Part shown: positions 1 through 12,588 of the stretch, one piece after another
Layout of the letters: each line of letters starts with the position of its first letter
Position numbering within the stretch: position 1 is the stretch's first letter
Program-made: the position numbers and the translations under genes
Notes under the pieces: model-generated
What the model was told of the DNA's origin: nothing
Seen by the model: only the letters and a program-made list of their open reading frames with translations
The model's database searches: none
Source of the DNA: Cyclospora cayetanensis
Lineage: Eukaryota > Apicomplexa > Conoidasida > Eucoccidiorida > Eimeriidae
Assembly (NCBI RefSeq): GCF_002999335.1
Contig: NW_020312046.1
Location: 1 to 64,000 of the forward strand
Reading direction: 5' to 3'
Length of the DNA: 64,000 nt

Positions 1-130
1 GACGGTTTGGGTCGGTGATAGACGGGGAGTGGGGTATGTGTGTACTGAAGATAATGAGGTTCGTATTTTTTTTAGAGAAGATGATGGTTTGCTTGTATTT
101 CTGGTGACTGGTGTTTTTTGTTTTTTTTTG

Positions 131-430
131 TGTGTGTTTTGTGTGTGTGTGCGTGTGTGTGTGTGTACATGTGTGTGTGTGTACATGTGTGTTTGTGTAC
201 ATGTGTGTGTGTGTACATGTGTGTGTGTGTACATGTGTGTGTGTGTACATGTGTGTGTGTGTACATGTGTGTTTGTGTGTGTGTGTGTGTACACGTGTAC
301 ATATGTGTGTTTGTACATGTGTACATGTGTGTGTTTGTACATGTGTACATATGTGTGTTTGTACATGTGTACATGTGTGTGTGTCCATGTGTACATATGT
401 GTGTTTGTACATGTGTACATGTGTGCCTGT
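131..430. repeat. GT-rich microsatellite with TGTACATG units
   Basis: Alternating GT dinucleotides are interrupted at regular spacing by TGTACATGTG. The spacing is multiples of about 18-20 bp on the left and mixes in 'TTTGTACATGTGTACATATG' units on the right. All reading frames through it are open on both strands, which is a composition artefact and not coding. It is typical of the repeat-rich blocks of this genome. Confidence 0.95.
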
Positions 431-1125
431 GCAATAGTAAAAGAGAGAAGGAAAGAGAAAAAAGTGCTTTTGAGTGCCTCGTCAACAATCGATTCTCTGC
501 ATTGCGTCGCACCGCATTTTGTGATATGCTTTAGGCTGGCCTGAGAAGAATTATGGCATCGTTTTAAGAGTGGGGAAAAGCTGCAGTAAAGCCTCCTAAG
601 GTGAGAGGTCACTTTATGTGTTGGCACCTGCGTGCGCACGCGCGCGCTATTCACTAAAAGGCCATCACAAGATGCGCCTTCCTCTCGCTTCGTATCTCGG
701 AGAATTTTGAGGAGAAAGACTTCGCTGAAGCAGTGCAGCTCTCAGCAAGGTCAGCCTCGCCAGCTACCGCAACGCTACACTGCAGAGGGCTGACAAGTGT
801 CTAGGAATGCGGGGATAAAGCAGCACCTCTTTGATATTCGCTGCTCCGCAAAGACGACCCCCTCCCCCTCTTCCCCCACAAAACGTAAGTCGCTCGCTCG
901 GCTTTCCGTGTACTGACCGTCCGTGGAGCGCCTGCTATTCTGAAATGCGCAGACTTCCCCGAAGCCACCTGTGCCTGGCTTTTCTCTAGACGGCAGAGGA
1001 AGGACAGGGGGAATCGGCAGAGTAAGCGCACAGCACAGCTCTCAGCGCAGGCTAACCCCGCCTTCTCTCAAGCCGTTGCTTGCTGGAGAGGGGTCAAGAG
1101 CAGCAGCTGTGCAAGCAGCACTGCG

Positions 1126-1602
1126 TCAGGCAGCCTCAAAGGCGGCAGCTGCAGCCGCAAGCCAGAGGAAACTCTTCGCAAGACCGCTTCTCGAGAGACG
1201 ACGAGTTGTGTGACACGCAGAGGGAGTCAGAGGAGCGAATGAAGGCGCTAGACGCGAAAGAGGAGCAGCACACGCAGTTCTGGATAGCATCTGCAAAAGG
1301 AAAAGCTGGAGCCTCACCGCAAAGGCGCTACAAAACTCGTTGGCTAGATCAGTGGCCTTATCGGAATCCTCCTGCTCCTGCTGTCGCTTCTTGAGGGTAC
1401 CTTCGGCTGCTTTCCAGACACTGGCAGCCTGCTGCTGCACAGATCTGCGCGCAGCAGACAAACAAGGCTCCAGGAAGCGGAGGTGGAGGGCTTTGTACGC
1501 TAAAGTCGTAGCTGCAAGCGCAGCGGCTGTGCCGCAGCAGGCTGCGAATAGAAGGCTGTTATAATAGACAGCTGAGAGGAGCAAGAGGCCTGTGAACGAC
1601 AC
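1126..1602 (-). CDS. Possible exon(s) encoding a membrane segment and Ala/Gln-rich tail
   Basis: An open stretch of 158 codons ends in a stop at the low-coordinate end. It begins with a hydrophobic stretch of about 30 residues (from MSFTGLLLLSAVYY through CCGTAAALAATTLAY) that could be one or two membrane helices. A region rich in Gln, Lys and Glu (KKRQQEQEDSDKATD) follows, then a Leu/Ala-rich end. It could be the last exon of the large minus-strand gene that starts near 9064, or a separate gene. The frame to its right (about 1600-1990) continues as plausible coding but with Gln and Ala runs, so the junction cannot be fixed. No family is recognised. Confidence 0.3.
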   Translation of the reverse strand: MSFTGLLLLSAVYYNSLLFAACCGTAAALAATTLAYKALHLRFLEPCLSAARRSVQQQAASVWKAAEGTLKKRQQEQEDSDKATDLANEFCSAFAVRLQLFLLQMLSRTACAAPLSRLAPSFAPLTPSACHTTRRLSRSGLAKSFLWLAAAAAAFEAA

Positions 1603-1989
1603 CTCAGAGTGCTGCTAAACGCTGCAGCGGCTGTGGCAGCTGCGCGGCTGCCTTGGGTTTGCTGTTGCTGCTGCTGCAGCTTTTGCAGCAATTCGCGGTG
1701 ACTGTAGATCTTGCTGGGGGAAACACTGGAAAGCTTTAGAGCAGCCTGCAGGCGGAAAAAGAAACAGCGCACGCCTTCGACGTCCACTGGAGCGATAAAC
1801 CGAAAAACCGAGCTGCTCTGCGTATGCCTGTGGCTCCTGTTCCTTCCGCATCCTCACCGATGTGAAGGGCAGTAAATCCTCTGGAAATGCTTCCGAGTGA
1901 AAAAGGCCGTTCTTAAGCTGCTGTTGCAAAGCCGCGCTGAGAAGCCAGTAAGGCGCACAGAAAAAAGGGAGCGCACGCAGGCCTATGTA

Positions 1990-2350
1990 AATATATACAT
2001 ACATATACGCATAGATACAGATACATACCGATTCATACAGACACACACATACACACAAATATATACATATGCACACATACACACAGATACACACAGATTC
2101 ATAAATACACACAAATCCATAAATAAACAGATACATACATAGACACCGATTCATAAATACACACAGATACATACATACACACAGATACATACATACACAC
2201 ACATTCACACAGATACATACATACACACATACATACACACAGATACATAGATACACACACATTCACACAGACACATACATTCACATACATACCCACAGAT
2301 ACACACAGATTCATACATACACACAGATACACACAGATACATACATACGG
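1990..2350. repeat. ATACATACACACAGAT-type microsatellite
   Basis: Imperfect repeats of ATACACACAGATACATAC cover about 360 bp. They lie between exon-like segments of the minus-strand gene and are best read as intron content. Confidence 0.9.
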
Positions 2351-3447
2351 GGAGGCCAGCACAGGTGTAGCTGCTGCTACGGATAGAGAGGTTTCATGCA
2401 AGACGCCTGAGAAATTGCTGTTTGCGGCGTGCTTGAAGGGGGAATGCCTGTGCCTCTGCTTCTCAGGCATCGGTTGGCGGGCTAAGGGAGACAAGTATGT
2501 GCCGTTTTTCAACGAACCCTTCGGAGAGAAAAGTGGCAAGGTGCTGCCGCTTCTGCTCAATGCGGCCTTCCCCTGAGAGGCGTTGCGAGAGCTCTCTTTG
2601 ATTGCATGCGTCGAGGTATTTGCATACTTGCTGTTGGACTTGTGTCGCTCGAACGGGCTGCAACGCTGCAGTCAGCGCTAAACGCGCAACCACAGGCACA
2701 GGCAGCTGTGTGCAGATAGGTGCAGAAGCAGAGGACACTTCTTGGCGAGCCGGAGAAGCTAGGAAGCAGAAGAGGAAGGTGGAGATGGTCTCATGGACGA
2801 ACAGCGCAAGAAACTCCAACCAAGTGCTCAACAGAGAGGCAGCTGTCTAGAAGCAGGATCGCTAGACAGATGGAGTCGATGCGAGAGTTATCAGCAGGGT
2901 GCGTGCGAAGCACTGGTAGAAACCCTCGAACTGCCTCGCGGGTGGCTGCTTCTCGAGAAAACGTGACTAGCGCGACATAAATTTCTACACATGTATATAT
3001 ATATATACAGATGCGTGAATTTGTGCGTCTCGACTGACAGGTAATAAGAGGCAGCAACTGCGCAAGCGCCGGCAGACGATCTGCTAAGGAGGCTGGAAGG
3101 CCCTAAGAATCGCAAAATGCACAAGCCGGAAGGAGGCGAATCAACAGAGGCGTAAATGTCGCAGAAGCACACTGATGACGGCAGGAGGGGAGGTGTAATC
3201 TCTGGCACAAACAGGATATGTAGGAGCAGAAGTACTTAGGCCTCTGCTAGGGGCGAAAAGATGACATCTTGTTTCGTTTGAAAATGATTTTGAAGGCACA
3301 TGCAGACCAAAGGAAATGCAGGCAGAACGTCAATCGCAGGCTAGGCGTGACAGCAGAGACGCAAAATAGGAGAAGCTATACGAGATGCAGCAGGAAACAA
3401 AAAGCAGAGGGACAGGTGCAGATACAGATGCAGGAGGGAGGGGCCTG

Positions 3448-3690
3448 CGTGTGTGTATATATATATAATATATATACATATGTATATGTCTGTCTGTGTG
3501 TGTTCATGTCTGTGTGTGTCTGTCTGTGTCTGTGTCTGTGTGTATCTCTAGATATATGTACATGTCTGTGTCTATGTCTGTGTCTGTATATGTCTGTGTC
3601 TGTATATGTCTGTGTCTGTGCCTGTCTCTATATGTCTGTGTGTATGTAACTGCAACTGTATGTATATGTATATGCATATATTTCTTTCTT
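3448..3690. repeat. TGTCTGTG / TATATG microsatellite
   Basis: A (TGTCTGTG)n tract flanked by TATATA-rich sequence. It probably lies in an intron or the 3' part of the minus-strand gene and encodes nothing recognisable. Confidence 0.9.
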
Positions 3691-3765
3691 TCCACTGTGT
3701 AAGGGGACAAGGAGCCGTAACGATGAAAAGAGGGGGGGGTGGGGGGGAGGGCTGAAGGAGCCTAC

Positions 3766-6700
3766 CTCGAGATATTCTGAGACTTCTGCAGAGAGATGTC
3801 GAAGCATGAGGTTGGACAGATTGACTGCTTCCGTGACGTCCTGTGGAGGCCATATCGGCGTATAACGCACGCAGATTTGCCAAAACGCGTTGATTTATTT
3901 TGCTCTGTCGGCTTTTCTTGCAGCCGAGGGAACAGACAATAGTGCAGGGGTATAACAATACGAACATGGGAAATTCGACGTGCTTCTGGCATAGCGTCAA
4001 GCTGCTTCGCAACAGCAATCACAGACTCCAGAAGGAGACCACAAACGGAGAAATGCGGCGCAAGTGCGTTTAGGGCATTCCATGAGGCCTTTGTATGCAG
4101 ACAAAAGAGTTCAAATGCCTTCTTAACGACGCCATCTGCGATGCAGCAAGACAGGCAGGAGGATGTGCAAAGAGAGAGACTCGTGGATGCAGCAGCGGCT
4201 GATAAACGCGCAGCCTTCCAGCAGTTGGGCACGCAAAGAAAGAGAATTCTCGAATGCAGTCTGAGGGGTAGTAAGTAGTAGGCGTCGTTGTCACAAAGAC
4301 GAGATATATATATATATCTCTTTTTATTAAAACTATGCTGGAGAATGCAGCTCCAGTGTCGCTGCCTTCCCTCCCATCGCGTGCCCCCTTTAATGCGTCT
4401 TTTCAACTGCAGGTGTGTGCAGAGAAGATGCCGGCATGTGGCCTTTAAAGCCACATCAGGAAGAACAAGAAGCAGAAGCAGAAGCTAACGCAGATGCAGC
4501 AAAAGCAGATGCAGCAAAAGCAGATGCACAAGCAGAAGAAGCAAAAGAAGATGCAGAAACAGAAGCAGCAAAAGCAGATGCAGAAGCATTAGGGGAGAAC
4601 CTCTTACTACAATACGAGTCTAGTGCCGGCTCGGCACTTAAGGCAGACATCCGCTGGTGTGCTGCTCGTAAGAGGCCACTAACGACGGATGCCATGACAC
4701 TGAAGACGCGAAGCAGATGCACAACAGAATTCAATCGTTCCCAGCATTATTTTTCTCGACCTTAGTGCAGGAACAAAGCCTCGATCTCATACTGCATGCG
4801 TGGAGGGGGGAAGGAGATAGGGGGGCAGGGGTAGACGTGGGTACGAGCAGGTGACATGAAGAGAGGGGGAGAGAAAGAGAGAGAAAAAAAGCAGACAGAG
4901 AGACAAAGACAGACAGAAAGAGATAGAAAGATAGCCAGAAAGAGATGGACAGAAAGAGATAGAAAGATAGCCAGAAAGAGATGGACAGATAGAGAGACAA
5001 ATAGACAGATAGAGAGGCAAATAGACAGAAAGAGATAGAAAAATAGACAGAAAGAGATGGACAGAAAGAGATAGAAGTATAGCCAGAAAGAGATGGACAG
5101 AAAGAGAGACATAGACAGATAGAGAGACAAATAGACAGAAAGAGATAAAAGCTAGACAGATAGAGAGACAAATACAGACAGAAAGAGATAGAAAGACAGA
5201 CAGAAAGAGATAGATGGACAGAAAGAGATAGAAAGATAGCCAGAAAGAGAGAGAGAAATAGACAGATACAGAGACAAATACAGACAGAAAGAGAGCGCGC
5301 CAAAGGTGATGAAAGCAAGAGAGATTTGCGTTGACAATGGTGTGCTCTTTTGAACCTGGTTAGAGGGCCGTTGTGGCTGTCTAGGGAGGAGTGCTGAGTA
5401 GTGGCCCCTTCTGCTGCCTTTGTGTTGATTTCTCTTTCAGCGAACGCCGCGTCTAGAGAGATCCAGTACTCTAGGAATCCAATAGAGGATTTTTTTGACG
5501 GCTGTGCCTTTCTCGAGAGAGGCAGCGCAGGGAGAGAACATCCCCAGACTCCATGAGGAACGCAGAGAGGCTCTGCAGACTGCAGCAGCTCAACAACGGA
5601 TGCTTCTGTTTCACCGCGTGCCCTTTTGGAGGCTGTAGAGCGCTGCAACGAGGCCTCTTCTGATGACATACCCTGTCTCCTCGTTGCTGGTGCTGTGGCT
5701 GTTGTTCGCGTCGGAGCAGCTGCGCCTGTCGCTCCTGCCTCATCACTGCTGCTGCTCTTGCTGCTAGCCGAGGAGTCTTCTGCCGACGGTTCCGTCGCTT
5801 CTCTTCGCACTCGGCTGCACGTTGTGCTCGCAAAGGTGAAGGTCTCTTGTTCATGTTGCTGCTGCTGCTGGAGGTGGAAGTGCCCTTCTTTCTCTGTGCT
5901 CTCTTCCTCCTCCTCTCGCGAGGAGGAGGAAGAGCAGGAAAACTCGATTGGCACGTTGCCGTCAGCGTCCTCCATCAGCTCTGCTGCTGCTTTGTTGCTG
6001 ATGATCTTGAAGTGTGCATGCAGCAGCAGCAGCTGCTGAATGTGCTGCAGCACAAGGGCGGCCCTCCCGCTGAAGGGAGGCGCCGCTTCTCCCGAGACTG
6101 CGCTCTCTGCGTCTGAGGCAGCAGCGGCAAATACTAGGAACGGCAGTCTGTGTCTGAGGAACAAGCGGAAAGCCTTCGCCAAGAATGGAGCCACGAGCGA
6201 TATCGGCTCTAACTCGCTCGCTGCAGCAGCTGCAAGGCTGTCCAAGACTTTCGCCGATGTCGCCGCCGCATTCTTGGAGACGCTGCCGGCGCTTACGGCG
6301 CTGCTGACAACAGCCGGCTGTGCCATCATTAGCCATTGCTGCGCTTCAGGAGGAAGCTGCAGCTCTTCACGCCCCTCAAGGCACTCGCCACCGCGTTCTG
6401 ACGCTTGGCTGCACTTGCTGCTGCACTTGCTGCATCCTTCACGCCAACAACTCCAGTCGAGGATACCACTCTCCGCGGTGCTCTGCTGCACTTGTTGCAG
6501 CAGCTGCAACAAAAAGCTTGCTGCCCAATCTGGCCTGTCTAGACGCTGGAGAGGCCCCCCTTCTGGTCGCATAAACAAAAAGGCAAAGGCATGCAGTAGA
6601 GGCTGCGCAAGCGCTGCTGCTCCCCACAGTTGCAGCGGCTGCAGTTGAGCGTATTTCCGCATCGCTGTCTCTACAGGGGGAGTCGTTGTTATTGTTGCTG

Positions 6701-9064
6701 CTTTTCCTGCTCCTGTTGTTGTCGCTGTTGCGGCTTTTCCTGCTGCTAAGGCGGTTGTTGCTGTGGCACCAAGGATACCAACGGCAGTGGCGTCTGCTGC
6801 TGCTCCTTCTCCTTCTCCCTCTCCTGTTCTTGCGGCGTTTATGGCCGCTTCTGCTGCCGAAAGAACCGCCTCGCCGAGCAGCTGCAGACGCTGCAACAGC
6901 ATCAAAGCCCCAAGAGCATGCAGGAGCCGTTCGCGAGTTGCCTGATCAGCTCGCTGCTTGCTGCCGTTTGGCTCTGCCTCAACTTTGGCGGCTGTCTCCG
7001 CTGCCTCACTCGCTTCCGCTGAAGCACCTCCTCCTCCTGCGTTCGAACCGACCTGCTGCACTGTATCTACAGCAGAAGAAGTGGAAGCAGCAGCTGCAGC
7101 AGCTCGACCCCAACGACAAACTCGCAACGCCTTATGAGCGCTTCGCAGCGCCAAACTCCTACAGCGAGGCACCAACGTCAACAGCCGCTGTGAGAGAACT
7201 CTGCTGCTATGGGGAGGCAGCGCGTTGGCTGCCAGATATCCCCCCAACTGCTGCAGCACAAGCAGCAAGGTGGCTTCCTTACTCCGAATACCCTCCTCTG
7301 GTCCTTCAGATACTCCTGTCGAGGCTGAGGCTCTTGCTTCTCCTTCTGCTCTTGCTTCTCCTTCTGCTCTTGCTTCTCCTTCTGCTCTAGCAACTCCTTC
7401 TGCTCTAGCACCTCCTTCTGCTCTAGCAACTCCTTTTCCTCTTGCTGCTCCTTCTGCTCTTGTGGCAGCCGCTGCTGACTCAGAGGCTACTTCACACTCA
7501 CGTATCAGATCCGCTGCCGCCTCTGTAAGCTGCGCAAATAAACGAAGGCAGTCAGACAGCGACAGTGCCACGCAGGGGATCAAACAGCCGAGAAATGATG
7601 CCGAAGGGCCAGTAGCAGCAGCACAACACCCAAATGCACAACATACACCAGAAAGCACGATAAAGACAGCCGCACAGAAACAACAACAACAAAAACAGCA
7701 GCAGCAGCAGCAACAGAGGAGAGTATACAGCAGCAGGCGCTGTGGAGGCGGAGCGAAAAGCAACGCACTTCAAGAGCACTGCCTAAGCGATCTAAAAAGA
7801 CAGCCTTGCGACGCTGCAAAAAGGCCTCATCAGCAGCACCGTGCAGCTGCTGCAGCAGCACCATGTCGCCCTTTTGCTGCTGCTGTTGATTTTGCTGATT
7901 TTGCTGTTGCTGATTTTGCTGTTGCTGTGCAGTACAGCACCGCTGCTGAAGATCCTGCAGTTCGCTAACCATTGCCTCCAATCGTTGCATGCAGTCAGCA
8001 GCCTCCTTCAATTCTGCTGCCTCTTGTCCACATGCCTGCATCTCGAGCTGCTCCAATTTCTCCTTGACACGACGCCTCTGCTCTTGCAGCTGCTCAAGCA
8101 CGACGGAGAGGGATCGCTGCTCCTGCTGTTGCAGTTGTTGTTCTTTCTGCAGTTGTTGCAGTTGCTCCTGCTGTTGCAGTTGTTGCAGTTGCTCCTGCTG
8201 TTGCAGTTGCTGTGCATCCTCTACGGGTAGCAACGTCACTGTCTGCAGAAATGCCAAAGCCTCTTGCGACAAGGGCTGTATTACCACAGGCCCTTTGCTG
8301 CCTCTAGAGAGCTGAGTGCTGCTGCTGCTGCAGCTGCCATTGTTGTTGCTGCTGCTGCTGTTGTAGCTGCATTGCGGCGGCATTAGCAGCAGTTCTTGCA
8401 TCGCTGCGGCGTCTGCTTCGGGCAGTGCGAAAAAAAGGTCTTGAAGAGAGTCGCTCAGGTACAGCTGTCGCTGCAGCTTCGCCTGCACTGCGGCTGCAGC
8501 GGCAGCTGTCGCTGCAGCGCGTGCTGCTGCATTTCCGCTTGGCGGGCAGTAGAGACGCCGCTCCAGAGACTCCCGTGAAGGCTGATTGAGCAGCAGCTGT
8601 TGGAGGCTTTCTCTTACCGCAGCTTGAACTCCCTGATCAACTCCCCACTGCCTGACATGCGCCTCGGCAGAAGTGCCAGCAGCCGCAGCATGCGCGGAGC
8701 TGACTGCTGCCTGCGGTACAGCAGACGGAAGCGACTCGGATTTTCCTCTGCTCTGCCATCGGGGAGGCAGCAGTTGGGAGGTTCCCCATCTCTGCGGCTG
8801 CTCGTCAGCAGCAGCAGGCGCAGTCTGTGCTGCAAAAGAAGGCGGAACGGATGCGTGGGATGCCGCACAGAGCTGCTGCTGCTGTGTCTCCTCCTCCTGC
8901 TCCTGCTGCTGCCGCTGCTGCTGTGCCTCCTCCTGCTGCTGCTGCTGCTTGCGGTGCTGCTGCAGGGCCTGCTGCAGCTCGAAGAAGTCATCTCCTCTGG
9001 TGCGACGCTGCTGCGTCTGCTGTTTAGTCGTGGCACGTCGGTCTAGTAGAGCAGAAAGAAACAT
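3766..9064 (-). CDS. Large multi-exon Gln/Ala-rich protein, unrecognised (5' part)
   Basis: Exon A starts at the first ATG of its frame (9064) and runs to 7769, where a GTGCGT donor follows; both this end and exon B's start (7529, acceptor TTTGCGCAG) are phase 0. Exon A (432 codons) carries long Gln runs, including coiled-coil-like Gln/Leu/Glu repeats. Exon B runs to about 5360. It encodes an 18-nt tandem repeat (six residues, EARAEG-like, at 7322-7470) and a Leu-rich helical stretch near 5990-6330 (RAALVLQHIQQLLLLHAHFK). Smaller exons are probable at 4698-4608, 4406-4334, 4260 to about 3970 and down to 3766. More exon-like frames follow at 2460-3210 and 1126-1990, so the true 3' end is probably further left. 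The many short Leu-rich helices recall helical-repeat proteins, but I see no diagnostic domain and assign no function. Exon order is moderately sure; exact small-exon borders are not. Confidence 0.5.
4485..4590. repeat. 15-bp AGCAAAAGCAGATGC minisatellite
   Basis: Near-perfect copies of a 15 bp unit related to AAAGCAGATGCAGCA. It is open in the plus frame as an Ala/Asp/Glu/Lys repeat, but it sits inside the likely intron between exon C (ending 4608) and the exon starting 4406 of the minus-strand gene. Confidence 0.85.
4860..5300. repeat. GACAGAAAGAGATAGA purine-rich repeat, about 440 bp
   Basis: A degenerate array of GACAGAAAGAGATAGAAAGATAGCCA units on the plus strand (pyrimidine-rich on the minus strand). 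It forms most of the intron after exon B of the large minus-strand gene. The Ser/Leu/Phe-rich minus-strand frames through it are repeat artefacts. Confidence 0.92.
7322..7470 (-). repeat. 18-bp coding minisatellite (EARAEG repeat)
   Basis: Seven to eight tandem copies of CTTCTGCTCTTGCTTCTC-like units on the plus strand lie within exon B of the minus-strand gene. Read on the minus strand in frame they give a six-residue repeat, E/V-A-R-A-E-G. The unit length is a multiple of three, so copy-number change would not break the frame. Confidence 0.9.
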
Positions 9065-10611
9065 ATTTGAAAATCGCCTTGCTGCTGCAACGCCTGTTGC
9101 TTGTCCCCTGGCTGGGGTGTACAGCGCCGCCACATGCTGCCTGCTGCAGGCCGTGACGCAGTCGATGATGCGGGAAATTCAAGTCGCTTTCTTGCACGAA
9201 GCGTGCGAAACAAAGGCAATCGCTCTTCTTCCTTGCCCTTCTAGAGCCCCAGTTCACAAACAGGCTCTGCGATCAAGTTCAAGATCACCTTCCTTATCGC
9301 GGGAGCTGCTGCAGCGAAAAAAAGTTGCAAGGCACGCAGCATGAGCGGAACAGGAGGGTGGTCGCTTCTGCTTGCTACAGCTGGTGCTGCTACAGCAGCC
9401 GGAGAGGGAGAAGGACAAAGAAAGAAAAAGAGAAAGAAAAAGAAAGAGAGAGAGAAAGAATGAATGGAAGAGAGAGTAAGTGAGAAAGATCGACAGCGCA
9501 TGAATCTGGAGCTCACAAAGCGTGTGTGTGTGTGTGTGTATGCGTCTGTATATATATCTTGTCGTGTAATTGGGGGAAAAGAGAGCATTTTAGCCGCAAA
9601 GTACCACGCAGAGAAAAGACAAGCGTCGGCTGCGTCTGTCGGCAGCGCGCAGTGTCGTTCACACACAGCCTGTAAGCGATGATGTCGTTCAAGGGTTCTG
9701 AAAGAAGCGGGTGCCTGGCATCGTGTTTCTTGATCTTGGCAGCCTTTTGAAGTTGGTTTTCATGGCTGCAAAGATGAGGGAGGCTCTCTTTCTTGCGTCT
9801 TGCCGTTTTCCTTTTTCCTCATGCTCCCCCTCGAGCATGCAGCGGCAATACGAACGCTGCCTGCTGCTTGAATGGGCAGTGGCACCCCCAGGAGGGTTGG
9901 GAAGCTGCTAGGGGATGGTCGGAGGCCCTTTGCAGGAAGCTTCTAGGAAGAAGATTCGCGGCATTTTAATCATTTTTTTCGCTAAATCTTGCTCTTAAGG
10001 CGTGTTTTCACGCATAGGGTGCTCCCCAGCAACCCAACGCGAACGCCAGTGCGTGCAGATCTGCCTCCCCCAGAAGCTCACCGCCTCGGGGTTGCCTGCT
10101 CTGTGCTTTTTCTTGCTTGCAACGTTTCTTTGAGCGCATCCTTCGTGCGGCTCCTCTTAGCTTCCCTTGGCAGCCGGCTATTTTTCCTTTTCGCTCCTGT
10201 TTCTCCTGCTTCAAGCGCGCAAAGGCGTAGGGGGAAGCTCTTTCCGGCGCGTCTATGCACGTGGTGAAAATAATACTCACGGCTCCCTCGCCTAGCCCCG
10301 ATGCACTAACTCTGCAGCAACTACTGATGGGGTGGCATGGACAACAACGCCACATTCAGAGACAAATCATGTAAGGGGGCACGCTCCTCTCTGGATTGGC
10401 TGCGCTCGCGCCTTTCTCCACAGAAAAAAAGAAGAGGCCTCTATATTCCCCCTAACATCACATCCGCCTCCTCGCTGCCTTGCCTCCTCGCTGCCGCCCG
10501 CTAACACAGCGGCAGCAGCAAGCAACTCTCCTGCCCCAGCCGCTGCTTTCTCGCCGCTGCTGCGAGAAGGCAAGGGGGTGTCTGTCTGTCTGTCTATCTT
10601 TCTGAGTGCCA

Positions 10612-12549
10612 ATGACACTCTCTGCGGTGTCACCTCGGCGCAGCCTTCGCCAGCGCTTCCACCATCAACGTGAGGAGCAACAACAGCAACAGCAACAGCA
10701 ACAGCAGCTGCTGCAGGCAACAACTCCACAGGAGCCGCAATCGCAAGCCATCATTAGCCAGGCATCCTCGCGAAGGCGTGCTAACAAGTTTTGGAAGCGT
10801 CTAATAGGTGGACTGCCCTGCGTATGTTGCAGCGCGTCGCTCGAATGGCTCGTTTCTTCCATTACAGGTAAGCTTGAAAAACTCGTGAGAACTTCATACT
10901 CTCTTCTCCTCTATCTTCTCCTTCCCCCCTCGCTTCCTTCAACTCTTTCCGTTTTTCTGTGCGCTTTGCTTCCGATCTCTGGAGGCAGCCTGCGTGTGCT
11001 TGCGGCAATCCGCCCAGCCGCATTCATTAGAGCATTCGTTAGCGCTCATGTGCATCTGACCTTACAGATATACATGATATATACATGCATGCTCAGATGC
11101 ATATGAGCTATCTACATGCATTTCATGTCAAATATACATCTCTACACAGATCTCTATGCGAACACGCATTTAATCTCGAGGCGCTGCATCTCTGTGTATG
11201 TACATGCGTTAGCTTACGTTTTTTGAGATTTTGCTGACGGTGGATGTTTGAGTTTGTGTGTCTCTGTGTTGCCTTGGTTGGGGGAGTGTGTGTTTTATAG
11301 TATGTATACATATGTGCCGCCTGCATGTTGTGGTGTATGTGTGCGTCTCTTTCTCTCTGTGTGTGTTGCTCACGTGTTGTGGTATGCATCTTTATTTTTT
11401 TGCCACCCACGTATTGTGGTATCTTTTATTACAGGTCGAAGCCGATTGGAGCGCTTGCTGCTATCAGCGTCTGGCACAGCCCCTTCTTCGTGTATGTGCC
11501 CTTCATTCTCTTCCTTGTTTGTCTTTGCGGCTACTGCTGCTGCAAGAGCAGCAACAGCAGCAGCTGCTGCCAGAGGGCTTTGTGACGCTTCTCGTTCGAC
11601 GTCAACAAACGCGGGAGAGGCGGAGGAGGAAGAACCTCTTTACCGGGCAGAATCGGAAGACACTGGTGCTGCTCTTCCTCTGCGACTTCATGCATTTCTA
11701 ATTACCACGAATGGGAGAGATGGACAGGTAACCTTTCGCAGAGGAAGGGGGGAGAAAGCAGAAAAATCTTTAAACGCATTCCGAAGCATGGCGAGGCGAG
11801 GCGAGAGGCCCTTAGAGAAAAAGGCGGGAGACAGACAGAGAGAGAAAGAGACAGACAGAGAGAGACAGAGAGAGCATCCGGGGGAGGGGAGGTATAAAGA
11901 ACGGGAGAAAAGGGAAAAGGAGGGAGGTAAATGGTTTGCAACCTGTACACGTGTTTGATGAAAATGCCGTGTTTTGCTGCTTGCTTGCCAAAAAGGCGCC
12001 GCGCTTTCGCCGTCCTGCGTGTTTCGCACATGGGAGGCAGCTGTTTGAGACACTGCATTCCAAGGGTTTGTTGACTGCTAGTGCTGCTGCTGCATCCGTT
12101 CAGCCCCTTGCTGCGGCAGTGCTCTCTCCATCTCTGACTCATGAAGCCGCAGCAGTGTTGCTTGCAAGAGTAGGACGCGTGGCAGACGGCGTTGCCGGCT
12201 CGTTGCTGCTGCGATCGCTCACACGGCTGAGAGAGGCGAACCAGAAGATCGTGCTGCTGCAGCAGCTGCAGCAGCAGAAGCTTGACGTTTCCCACCCGCA
12301 GACTGAACAGGTGATGCGTTGCTGTAGTGCCACGGCAGTGCTTTTGCAGTCCTCTGAGGGGGCTTGGTGGCTGCGTTGAACGCGGCAACCACCTCTCCGT
12401 CCCCAGTCAAAGAAAGAAGCCGGAGGCTTGCGCTCTGTTTGCTGCAGAAGTTGTTGGCTGTGTGGAAAGCGCTAGAAGAGGGCCCACCTCCTCCTTCGCT
12501 GCTGCACAGCGACTCGCAACACGTCCACGATGCTGAAGGGCCTCCTTCT

Positions 12550-12588
<39 letters not shown>

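Noticed and set aside
29..544. Long Cys/Val-rich frames on the plus strand and His/Thr-rich frames on the minus strand
   Set aside because: They are translations of GT/AC dinucleotide repeats, open in every frame because the repeat contains no stop codon.
4731..5340. Minus-strand Ser/Leu/Phe-rich extension that would add about 200 residues to exon B
   Set aside because: It is translated CTTTCTGTCTATCT repeat sequence, best explained as intron.
6686..7390. Plus-strand Leu-rich frame of 234 codons
   Set aside because: An antisense shadow of the Gln/Ala-coding exon B; poly-Leu comes from reading CTG runs.
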